64,000 nt of DNA, taken from positions 2,106,001-2,170,000 of the forward strand of contig JAQFVV010000112.1 in the NCBI GenBank assembly GCA_028023455.1. The letters are read 5' to 3'. The position numbers and the translations under genes are program-made. Below the pieces are notes generated by a model that saw only the letters and a list, made by a program, of their open reading frames with translations, was not told the origin of the DNA and searched no databases. Position 1 is the first letter of the stretch. Each line of letters begins with the position of its first letter. Positions 44,009 to 55,044 of the stretch are shown in pieces. This DNA is from Epiperipatus broadwayi (lineage: Eukaryota; Onychophora; Udeonychophora; Euonychophora; Peripatidae).

Positions 44009-46484
44009 CGCACAATTTTATAAGGCTACTCTGAAGTTATTTTATTCTTCTCTATGGAAAAATTAAGATGCGTTTATTATAAAGAAAAAATTATGTAAAA
44101 GTTATAATGAAGAAAGAATGTTTATCTTTTTAAAGGAAACATTACAAAGTATATAGTTACCAGAACTTTAAAAAAGAAGGAAAAAAGTTATAGAATAATG
44201 ATATGAAAGTGCTATTGTGTTTTATGAAAAAAAAAAGAACAGAAAAACTTTATCTAAGAAGAATTAAATATTATAAAGTATTCATTATAAAAGCGCTTAA
44301 TAAAGATAGAGATTAGGAAAATGGAAATTTAAATTACTTAATGAAATGGATCCATGGAAACCGAAAAGTTTTATTGAATATTTAAATCAAAGTACCTAGA
44401 AGATGCATCATAAAAGTCGCGCGGGAAAATATTAGCAGAAAATATTAGAAGAGAATATGTAGACGTTTTCTTTACGGGATTAACTAATATCATAATTAAT
44501 AATTGTATTAAATATTATAAAAAACCAAGGATTGTCATCTAGGAATATTTATTAAACAGAGCAATAATTGTTTTACCTTAAAATAGAACATTAAGTGACT
44601 GAAGAAGAAATAATAAACATTTTTTTTTTAGCTTTAATATGAACGGTTTTCAAGAAAGTTTGATAAAGAAGTACAGTAAATATAGTTTAAATATTTTACT
44701 AATTTATTTTAGAATATAAAATGTTATGTGAGATTAGGGAAAACATATAAACATAAATTTAGTAATATTAAAATTTAAATATAATAGCTTGATAAAATTA
44801 TAGAAATATTGTTTAAAATAAAGTGTATGGATGTGAATATTATATCTACAAGGATCAATGGGATGGTGAAGCCTACGGAACGCGATCGAGAAGATAAAGA
44901 TCGTTTGGTAATTTTGATATTTATTTATAATGCATAATGTATTTTTTTTAGATCATCTATTGATTAAGAATGAAGTGTGAAAGTTTAAATTATATGTACA
45001 CATTTTATACAACATTTTTAACATATAATGAGATAGGAGTAATTCGGAATATGCATGCAATAATTTATTTAAAGTATATTAATAATATAATTTAACAGAA
45101 CAATTGTGTGATTCTTTTGAACTTTCATGTGATAAAGTATTCAGATATTTTAAAATAGTTTGTATATGATTAAATATACGAGGAAAGTAGTAAAAAGATT
45201 TTCTTATAGAACAGTGGAATAGTTTTGAAATAAATGAATTTTATTATTGTTAGAAATGCAGATATGTATTTGTCGATGTACAGTATAGAAAAATCTTGAG
45301 AAATAAGATCGGATAGTGACTTGGAAGTACTAGTGGAGAGGAAACCAAGATGATGTTTTTTTTTTAAGAAATAGGAAAATAAAGGATTTGGATCATATTT
45401 AGTTTTGTGTGATTTCAGTATAGTTAACTAAGCCCTATGACTGAACACATATAGTTTGGACAGTGTTTTGCATATCTTTAAACTTTTTGATGTTATAATA
45501 AAGCTGAAGAAATAGCTTTAGCATCGTTCCTATAATAGAGGTTGGTAGACAGGTAAAGGTCACTCCTCTATAGTGTCTTTTAATTCACTGTGCCATGATT
45601 GTCAAGGTATATGACGAGTAATATTCTAGTTGTATTTTGATCCTATGCATCTATCTTCGCTATCCTTATTTCGTGAATCTGCATCGGTCAGAAAGATATT
45701 TTCAAAGAAATAATGAATAAAATAGAACTGAAGATATGTTATCGTTTATGTAAGAATAGTTTATTTGCTGGAATGTATAGAATTGTGTAACTTTAAAATT
45801 GAAAGTCCAAAATATCATAAAGAGAGAAAGAATCATATAATACATTGTAAAATTAATTCAGAAATGAATATAAGATTTTGAAAAGAAATCTAAACCAAGT
45901 ATTTTAAAAGTGATAATAAAATTTGAATGTTTTTAAAATAATATTTAGAAAATAAGTATTGCATATTTATTAAGAAAATAGTTCAATAAGGTATAATAAA
46001 CATATACTTGTGCATGGTATATTAATAGTTGTAATTATATCATCCGAAGTAAGGCTTGAATGAGAATATTAGGATTAATAAACATCGGATAATGAACAAT
46101 AAAAACCTAATACCAAATGTAGAACAATGTTTTGACTTTGTAAGATTCCATACAACCAATATAAAACTAGAATTTTATTATTTTGTAGAATTTTACTACG
46201 AATGTAAATTTTGTAAAAAATATAATTTTAATAATATTAGGGATGCAAAGTGTTTGTGATAATCATATAAGAAATACATTTTGTAATAAGCTAACCATAA
46301 TAATAAATCAAGTAATAATACTGTATTTTCTTAAGTGTTTAAAAGATAAGATTTAACTAGGAAAAGTAAATAATATTTTGATTTCATTTTATAAACTAAT
46401 AAACTAAGTTGAGATATGAGAGTAAGGGATATCCAATGTACATAGTGTAAAAATATTGTTAATTTATTTATGTTGTTAATAAAC

Positions 46485-46540
46485 TTTGTTTTAAATTTGT
46501 TTTAAAGTTTTGTGTCCGCGTTGTTATTTCTCCACATGGA
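46485..46540 (+). terminator. Possible polyadenylation signal in the insertion
   Basis: gttaataaactttgtttt, then tttgttttaaagttttgtgtccgcgtt: an AATAAA-type hexamer followed by a GT/T-rich region. No transcript is defined. Confidence 0.25.
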
Positions 46541-47384
46541 TGCATGAAATCACGATACATTTATAATTGAAACAGACATATAGATTTTGCACAAAAGGTA
46601 AACATAAAAGTGTTATAATAATTTTGAGAATTTATTGGTATGTTAAAATTAAAAGATCATAAGTTTATATTATTTATTGGTCATAAGTCGGTTGCCACAA
46701 TATTACATTAAATTATATGCTAATGTTGCCACACGTATTCTGTTGTCAGATTATTAAAATACTACCACGTACGTATTTATTTATTTCATTTAGGAAGAAA
46801 TAAGATTATATTATATTATTATTGTTATTATTATTTTTATTATTGTTAGTTGCTGTGTAGTAGATTATGACATAAAATTCCCTTTTCATATTTTACTACC
46901 GTAATTTTAAATCAGTTAGAATACAATTTATGAACCTGAGATTTTATTTTGTTTTATTTTTACTTCATTTTATTTAATTGAGCTAGATTCTTGTTATAAA
47001 GAAGATCAAGATATGATTATTATTTTAATCGTAGTGAAGAGAGCTCGGAAAGTCGTAAGAATACTATGAGTTAGTTATTTGGTATAGTAAAAAGGGGGGA
47101 ATAGTGTTCTTATGCCATTGAGGTAGTATCGTGTGGATAATGTCTCAATGTAGTCTATCTCGTTCCCCGTATTGTCACTCCATGTCTCATGAAAATAGTA
47201 AATATTTATTAATTCATTTTAAAATTGAACCGTATTTGTATTTTAAAAATTAGAACTAGTAATCATTTTAATCAATGCTGAATATTTTATTTATTTATTT
47301 GTTAACTGAGCTAGAACCCGGAATACATCGTAATAAACAATATATTTTGGGGTGAGGATGCGCGGGGGGAGGTTAGAATATATA

Positions 47385-48155
47385 TATAAACTCTTCTTAC
47401 TCTCCATACTGGTTTTCCATCTCTCCAACTCCCTACTCTTTATTAATGCATCTATTCTTTTATCCTATTCCTTACCACTATAACCCTCAACAATCCTCCT
47501 AACACAATCATCCCATATTTTATACAAGTATACTGATATAAATTCTTTATCCAAATCTTTTGCATACTGCATTACCTTTCTCATCCATCTTGTTGCCTGC
47601 CCTTTACTCATAACCCAATTAAATACTATTTTAGCTATTCTTTTATTATCCATAAACTGCAACCTACCAAACATTTTCATTTTACTTTTTGCATCTCTCA
47701 TATAAAAACTTGACCATCCCATTTCTCCTTGAATTGCCTCCTTTGCTGTCCACATCTTTGCATCTAATGCATGTCTTTCTACTTCTCTTTGTACTTTCTC
47801 TAAATTAACACATAATGCATCATTATCATATGTTAACCCTACTACTGCAACTCCCTTCCATACAATTCTAGCTACATCATATTTATTATATGAAAATACT
47901 GTTAGTTTTTTTACCAAACCCTTTCTTTTCTTCACTTTATTTACCAATTTTTTTCTCTCATTCATCCAAGCAATTTTCATGATTACATAAGATGATTCCC
48001 AAATACCTATATCTATCCACCAGACTTAACTTTATATCCCCCAATAAAAATTCTACATCTTCATATTCCCCAGTATTAACCATCATTATATTTTATTTTT
48101 CTTCACTGAATTTAATCCCCATCTCTTTACCCACCCTTGCACATTCTAGTCTCTG
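47385..48155 (-). pseudogene. LINE-alpha 5' part of the split copy
   Basis: Minus strand: a 171-codon open stretch (47465-47980) carries ERKKLVNKVKKRKGLVKKL, VWKGVAVVGLTYDNDAL, QREVERHALD, IQGEMGWSSF and GRLQFMDNKRIAKI. Upstream, out of frame, are the VVNTGEYEDVEFLLGDIK-like block and a GKEMGIKFSEE-like block at 48060-48135. The 5' end is truncated near 48150. Lacks the catalytic palm. Confidence 0.88.
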
Positions 48156-48242
48156 GACCACTTTTATACCATCTATTGAAAGCTTTAGCAACCAACAGAT
48201 GCCAGATGGTAATGCTTAAAAATTCTCAGCCAAAGCTGTCCT

Positions 48243-48297
48243 ATCTAAATATTTCAGACTTGTTTTTATCTTATGGGTTTCATCAGTGAAGAGCTCT
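48243..48297 (-). ncRNA. Hammerhead ribozyme relic (FB-D), left end
   Basis: Minus strand TCTTCA, CTGATGA, AACC, CATAA, GATA, then AAAACAAGTC and TGAAAT. Core half intact, box lost (G12 to A), stem I 4 bp. Confidence 0.55.
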
Positions 48298-49102
48298 TTT
48301 GAATTTTTTGAACAATGCATTTGGATTTTTTGGATCTAATAAACCTTTTCACTTTTTTGTTATATTATCAAGATAAACAAATCAAACTGAAAAACTTTCC
48401 AATCTAAGCTTATTTGCTTGCATAGTTATATAAATCTGGCATCCATTGGTTATTAAATGTTTTACTTGAAGGCATAAAAGTAATAGAATAAGACTTTGTG
48501 GGTGGATATTCATTTTATGACTAACTTTAGTTAACCAGATAGATTGACTACAAACTAAACATGTAAAACTCCTAGCCTGACTTTGAAATTTATTAACTAC
48601 CTTAAACAAATTCAAATTCAATTATGCATGTGGCATACAGATGCATTAATCTCTACACTATGAGACATATTCATGCTAGCTTTTGTGAAGCACTGGTTTG
48701 GGCCCAATGAAAAATTTTTGGAAAGAGTTGAATGGTTCATGTCAAAAACTTAAAAAAAATCAGCCTGCTTCACATTTGGAGCAGGCAATGACAATTTTAA
48801 ATGAAGTGGAATAGAATCCCTAATATAGTTTTTCACAAAATAGTTACAATGATACTTTCATAAGTATGATTGCATGAAAGAATGAGTGAATATCCAAAAA
48901 TCAGTTGATATATTAATGCATAAAAACCACTCCCAATTGATCTGAAGATTTTTAGGCAATAGAATATTTGTATCTCCCTCCACTTTCTTTTATCTTTACA
49001 TGACCAACAACATATTGCCTGATTCCAGCCTACACTGATATTCATTAGCAAATCTTTTATCTTTCCTATTATTATGCCATTTAGTAATCAATAAATGCCA
49101 AA

Positions 49103-49157
49103 TAGCTCCTAACTGATGAAAGTCATAAGCTAGAAACTAGTCTAGGGATATTTAGAT
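49103..49157 (+). ncRNA. Hammerhead ribozyme (FB-D), right end, core intact
   Basis: CTCCTAA, CTGATGA, stem II AAGT/GCTA (3 bp, loop CATAA), GAA, ACTAGT, C, TAGGGA, then TATTTAGAT. One A-A mismatch in the inner stem I; all invariant core bases present. Confidence 0.65.
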
Positions 49158-50324
49158 AGGAAAGCACTGGATAAGAATTTATTAGGCATAAGCATCTGGC
49201 ATTTATTGATTACTAAATCTTTCACTAGATAGCATAAAAATAGGAGAATAAAGAAATTTCTTTTATTATGATATCCTCACTTATACAAATTAGTACAGGA
49301 TCTGGTCACAATAGGCTTCTACTATCGATGTCTCTCAGTACTAATTGAAGTCTAAGTAAAAGAAGCATTATTAAAAAACAAAAGCATTAAACCTTTCCCA
49401 ATGGTGTTAAAAATGAACATACACCAATTGCTGTCTTGCATGAGGATGTTCTAATAAAAAAATATCAAGCTATCAAATATAGGTATTGAGATTGATTCGA
49501 GTATTTTATAGTGCTCTCATCTGGCAATTAAGGTTGATTATGAAATGCATGCATAATGAGAAAAAATAGTCAGAAACTCTTTGATGATAGATGGTTGTAA
49601 TATGTGAGTTTGAGATGAGAAATATACACTGATAAAAAACAAAAAAAAAGTGGACATATTTCTGTATGAACCAGTTTCATATTTCCAAAAAGTGTTAAAA
49701 GAGAATAAAACTAGTTCCTACACTACAAGAATGATATAATGGAAAATATTGAACTATAAGCAAGGATATAAACTTCCAACTTATTTGATAAGTGAAGGTT
49801 TACAAAATTCATGCATAGTGGATGAGAGTAGTTTTAAGATTCTATGATGGTGGGTAATTATAATGTGGTGTAGCTGAGTTGCACTTATAAATAAAATGAG
49901 ATTGAGTGTTCATACAAATATATTTTCATTCTCTAATTCTAAACTCAGCAATTCTAATTCAAATCTTTTCTTTTTATTTTATGTTGGCTTCTAATGTTTT
50001 ATTCCATCTTTATTTTTTCTTTTTCTGGAATTAGAATGAATTTTTTCATTTATGAATAGCTACTAATAAAAATGATATGTGTATAAATTATTTCATTCCC
50101 TTTTTATATTCTATTAAAATTCAAATTACAAGAGAAATATACTGTTTAAAACCACACTGAGTTTGAAAAAAATATTTATAAATATTTTTTTTTAATTAGA
50201 AACTTTTTTAAAAAAATTTTAATTCACATTGCAAATATTTGGTATTACGATCACTTTAATACATCATATCATAAGAAAATTAGTCACAAATATTTTTACT
50301 CAGTAATAAACATTTTAGTGATAT

Positions 50325-50525
50325 GTATATAATGAGTGTCCCAATAGCTTTTAACAAGCTTTTTAGAATATCCCTATCGTCAGACTGGTTTCTAGCTCTG
50401 GCTTTCATCAGTGAAGCTAGGAATAGTCTGAAAAGCTTGTTAAGAGCTATTGGCATGCTTATTATATAATATTTGTAATACAAGCTTATTAAATTAAATC
50501 CTGTGATATATGACTTGATTTCCTT
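50325..50525. mobile_element. FB-C hairpin element
   Basis: cccaatagcttttaacaagctttt at the left pairs with aaaagcttgttaagagctattggca at the right (50430-50455). The ribozyme occupies the loop. The following ttattatataatatttgtaatacaagcttattaaat is shared with 29100-29140. Confidence 0.75.
50370..50424 (-). ncRNA. Hammerhead ribozyme (FB-C), core intact
   Basis: Minus strand ATTCCTA and TTCA, CTGATGA, stem II AAGC/GCTA (3 bp, loop CAGA), GAA, ACCAGT, C, TGACGA, TAGGGAT. ATTCCTA/TAGGGAT gives a 7-bp outer stem I with one G-U; inner stem I is 3 bp plus a mismatch. GUC cleavage site. Confidence 0.7.
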
Positions 50526-50914
50526 GCAATATATATATATATATATATATGTAATCACGATGGGTGAGTGCAAGTAAATTTAATCCCATTCTAATAGTGC
50601 ATATCTGAAGATCAATTTCCTTCCACATGATTTTACACAGTAAGTAACCAAACATTTAAAATTTATTAATTTAATATCAGCTAGGAATTGTATATTATGT
50701 ATTACATCAGCATCAATTTCCATCACAAAAAGAATGAAGAAAAAAATGGTTTTATTTTTGTTGATGTTATTATGTGTTTATTTATTATCTAAATATTTGT
50801 ATTATAGATATGTATTTTATAATTATATAAATTAAGCTGTAAATGCACATAGTTAATTGGTTTATCACATGTAAATCACAAGACCACAACAGTGCTTAAA
50901 TTTAACCAAAAAAA

Positions 50915-51040
50915 TATTAGCAACTTGTCAAGGCAACACTCAGATAATAAATGGAAATCCTTTTATTTATCAACTGTTACCTTGGCAACAGGTTGCTTCT
51001 ATTCTATTGTTGAGTTTAAACATTGTCTATGGACTAACCT
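50915..51040. repeat. Palindromic family H repeat
   Basis: agcaacttgtcaaggcaaca against tgttaccttggcaacaggttgct, the family H ttgccttgacaac block in both orientations. Confidence 0.6.
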
Positions 51041-51690
51041 ATATATGTATATATAGAAGACTGAAATATATCTAAAATATGTTAAATTACATTTAAATAT
51101 ATCTAAAAAAATTATTTATAAAGTTGAATTAAGACATGTGGCTTATTCATTTGAAAAGTAAAGTGTTTCAAAATGCATTCATAGTATGAGAGAGATTGAT
51201 CTGACTTGATGGATGAAATTGAGATATGATAGAACTATGGTGAAAGATACACTGAGAAGAATTTAAAACACCTTGAAAATATTTATATATATCAAAAATA
51301 TATGCTATACAATGTTCTACTTTTTGTTAGTCAGTTTTAAAGATGTCTACAATATGTATATAGTATATATGTAAATGATAAATACATCTATACTACACGT
51401 GCGAGGGTGTATTCAACGCATAGTGTCCAGTACTATTCACAGATTTGAGGAAATGGCTTGACACTAAAAATGTGGAGATGATTTAATAAATCAACAATAA
51501 CAATCTTTAATTATGCTTCTTAAAAATTGTTATTGTATTGATCGTATTGAGAATAACTTTTACTCTACAAACGTAATAAAAATACTTGTTACACATTATT
51601 TTTATAAATATTAAATAACCTCCACATAACCACACATTCCATATTTATAAAGATATTACACATTGAAAAGGAAAATATGAAGAACTCAGT

Positions 51691-51705
51691 GTGTGTGTGT
51701 GTGTG
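51691..51705. repeat. (GT)n microsatellite
   Basis: gtgtgtgtgtgtgtg. Confidence 0.9.
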
Positions 51706-51709
51706 TTTT

Positions 51710-52680
51710 GATTAAAAAAATCAGATATATTTACATCCTTAACTCAGGTTTAAAGTTTATATCTAGGCTAGTGACAATCTCTAGTTTAGTAGATGATTGA
51801 TGATAATCATTACTATATTTATCAGAAATGGATGGTGTCAAAGTTGTGGATGGAGTGAATTTGACACTCGTAAATCAAAATGTAACAAATTATTTTATAC
51901 AGATCTATTACAAAGTGGAGTAAATAAAAGCAGTAGTTTTTTCAAAAGTGTTTTCTTTTGTTTGTAATTAATATAATTATCAGTACAAACTGTATAATTA
52001 TAACAATTAAAAACAACAACTTATAATTAAAAAGCTCTTTTTTTATTATTATTGATTTACTAAAACATATAAAAGGACTATTTTGTAAAATTATTCTATT
52101 TCTGTAAATAAATAATAATTAAAATAAGTACATGGAATATTTCTCTAATGAATGAAGTGTTAAGCTAAATAATTCATTAACAGAAGTACTTTTCCATCTG
52201 CAGTTTGCTAGATCTATTTGAATCAGATTAACAGCTGTTGAAATATAACGTTTACGTGAAGATTAAAAATAGAATTTGAATCTGTATTAGCATAATATGT
52301 AAACAGAATAACCAAAAACTGTTTAGCAAAGCATTTGATGATTACATAACACATATCTTTAAAATATTGATATTTAAACTTTCACAAATTTGACAGAATA
52401 GAACGATTGAAAGCCTCGACGGAAAATACTTAAATACAATAAATCTATACGTCGATTAAGACATTATTTTCTATCTATTTCCTAATAAAATTTGTAATTA
52501 CACTGTATAAATATATAAAAACTAGCTAAATGAAATGTATATAAAATTTAAAAAATACAAACAAAATTACTTGTATGCAAAACTTCAACCAGATAAGTGA
52601 TTTTCATCAGAAACAAATACAGTCCTCTGGTTGAAATATAAAAGATAGCATTTTGAATTTTATTTTTGCATAGATTTACT
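51710..52680. other. No gene recognised
   Basis: AT-rich; a small inverted repeat ttcaaccag..ctggttgaa near 52586-52637 only. Confidence 0.4.
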
Positions 52681-52689
52681 AAGAGAAAG

Positions 52690-53180
52690 AAAATATTTTG
52701 TGGACCTTCGAAGAGAGAATTAATGGCAAGATAAATTAAATGGTATGATCGGAGAATACTATTGTATGATTGTGAAATATGGACACTGAATAGTACAATT
52801 AGGAACAGATTGGAATCCTTTGAGATGTGGACATGAAGAAGGACGGAAAAAGTTAGTTGGATGAATAAAATAAGAAATGAAGTTTTGAAAAGAGTGAATA
52901 AAAAAAAAAGATTGAGAAAATTAGAGATTAAAAAAAAGAGACTGGATTGAAAATATATTAAAAAGAAAGTATGGTTTAATGAAAGATGTCTTGGAGGAAA
53001 AGATGAGTGAAAACAAGAAGAAAGGACAGAAAAGATTAACATTGCTGAATGATGCATTAGATGAGAAAAGTTACATGGAATTGAAGAGTTGGGTAGTGAA
53101 GGATGAAAAAAGTTATATGGAATTGAAGATCTTGGCAATAAAGAGAATGGAGAGGAGAAGTGGGTAAATTGGAATGTGTC
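52690..53180 (+). pseudogene. LINE-gamma C-terminal region
   Basis: Reads LYDCEIWTLNSTIRNRLESF (near 52762-52820), a stop, RRTEKVSWMNKIRNEVLKR and, in another frame from 52979, MKDVLEEKMSENKKKGQKRL and TLLNDALDEKSYMELK. The pattern (CE.WTL....R..LESFEMW..R....VSW.D...NEEVL, then LKDVLEGK....RGRPR) is the part after the palm in RTE-like/endonuclease-RT LINEs. KSYMELK is duplicated in tandem. A 260-codon minus-strand frame over the same bases is an antisense shadow. Confidence 0.75.
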
Positions 53181-53199
53181 TGGTCTCTGGACCTGTACA

Positions 53200-55030
53200 T
53201 GGAACAAAATACTAATGATTGGTTGAAATATATATATAAATATAGATATATTGTACTTGTATATGAATGTTGATAAACTTCTGAGGTAAATAGTATCATA
53301 ACCTTTTAATATTTGAAGCCTGGCCTGCACATCATTGGAACCATATTATGTGAAAGTCTGTGAGAAAACTGTATACCTTACCTTACCATATTATTGTATG
53401 GATATGTATCTATATCCCAACACAGTATTTTATGATATCATCTAATGAACTACCATTTGATAATCATGGATTATTCAATATATATATATATGCTTTTTAC
53501 AATGCATAGATAATCTTAATGTTAGTCACAAAACATGTTTGCACAAGTGCTTAAATCTAATTATTCAAAGTTATATGTGTTTTCAGGACCTCCTTAACAT
53601 CATTGCACACTTTCAAATTGTTTTAATTTTAAAATACATCAATCACATACATTTACCATAAACAGCATCTAAAAGTTTAATTATTGATATTTTAAAATAG
53701 TGTTGATTTTTATCATAGTCCCACATTCTCACCTTTGATTGAAAGTTTTTTCTTAAATAACTGAAACCATGTATAATAGTAAATCTTTTGTACACATGTG
53801 GTTAAGAAAAATATACACCCATTACAATACCAATGATAAGCAATTAACAAAAAATAAAACAGTTATAAAATAGACAGTATAGTAAAACTAAAGCAAAAGA
53901 AACTACATAACTGAGTGGATACTAAATATACAAGCTGAAAAAATAGTCAATGAAAGATGATCCATGATATAAACAGATATGCACATACAATTTAAAAATT
54001 CAAATTTTATGAAGTTCTGTGGTTTTTTTAATATTATATTTTTTCAAAACATGGATGATGAGTTTATGGATATGATGTGGAGGGGGGGGATACAGCATAG
54101 CTTGTTTCATCTCTTTAAAGTATTTACTCATTTGCAACTCAATAATTACATTAATTGCATTTATAATATTAATTTCCAAAAAAAAAAAAAGATTTGAATG
54201 AATTAATAACTGTTTGAGTTATTGATGTTCTATCTTAAAGTTTAGACAATCATACCAGAGACCCTTCATTACCAGGTGATTTGGCTAAAAAATCCATAAA
54301 GTTAATGTCCACTAACTAAGGTCTCAAATGTGCTTATTGTATTTCTAGTTCCAATCAAATATATTAAAAATTAAATTTGCACATGGTGACCCTCAGTAAT
54401 GTTAGTATAAGGAATTCAGTAAATATTCAAAACTATCATAGACATTCAATAAATACTGAATGAATCATTTCATTTAAATCAACTTCAATAATTGCTAGTG
54501 GTTTAGTATAAAGTTTCTAACAACCTCTGTATTTTATGTACTGCACTGTAGATATGTCATGCTCACTCAACATTTAAACTCATACAAAACTTGACCCAAA
54601 TTTAAATATTCATATATTCACAATCTTTATTAGTTATCAGACAAAATGCAGATCTCACATACCCAATCAAACTACCTGTATTGTGATTTACTATTTTAAA
54701 ACCAACAATCAACTGCTTTATTTTCATATCTCTATTTTTTTTTACTCACTGCAATTTTTTTCACTGTATCTTTTATATTTCATTTGATTTGGAATCTAAT
54801 CTAATTTCTCTTTAGTCCAAATTGAGTAGCAGTTATGATATTTTTTACATAATGTACTATATATCTCTCATGTATAATTTTAATCAGAAAGGAATTACAC
54901 CCTATACACATACATTGTTATATTGGTTTAATACATGAATGGTGTTTTGCTGAGTATGACGGATATTCTCAAACCAAAACACAGGATATAGATTTTGAAA
55001 AGATAAGAGAGTATGTAATAGTGATTATAA
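53200..55030. other. No gene recognised
   Basis: AT-rich. A 72-codon plus frame at 53979-54197 ends in a lysine run and has no motif. Confidence 0.45.
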
Positions 55031-55044
55031 CTTCTTTATAATAG

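Larger units (their letters stand above)
42626..47384. mobile_element. 4.76-kb insertion of unknown class inside a LINE-alpha copy
   Basis: The LINE sequence on both sides is contiguous when this segment is removed, with atatatat at both junctions as the probable duplicated target. One end starts ttgtgcccttatctataggtc; the other ends ggggtgaggatgcgcggggggaggttaga, a purine-rich terminus. No terminal repeats found, no frame over about 75 codons. It is visibly richer in CpG (gcgcgggaaa, aacgcgatcgag, gtccgcg) than its flanks, suggesting a younger age. Could be a non-coding retroelement, a retrocopied RNA or a decayed larger element. Confidence 0.65.
48185..49220. mobile_element. FB-D foldback element, about 1 kb, wide spacer
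   Basis: Left block caaccaacagatgccagatgg..ctatctaaatatttcagact and right block gtctagggatatttagatagg..catctggcatttattgatta form inverted ends of about 115 bp. The 800-bp interior includes caacattgcat-free unique sequence and no coding motif. Each end carries a hammerhead-type block. FB-D is a relative of FB-B in its ribozyme. Confidence 0.65.

Noticed and set aside
42626-47384. Interpretation of the insertion as a Helitron or LTR element
   Set aside because: No 5'-TC/3'-CTRR ends with hairpin were found, and no direct terminal repeats or PBS. The class is left open.
52548-53330. 260-codon minus-strand reading frame
   Set aside because: It lies antisense to the LINE-gamma relic, whose plus strand gives recognisable protein blocks. 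The minus translation is low-complexity (F, L, S, I rich).
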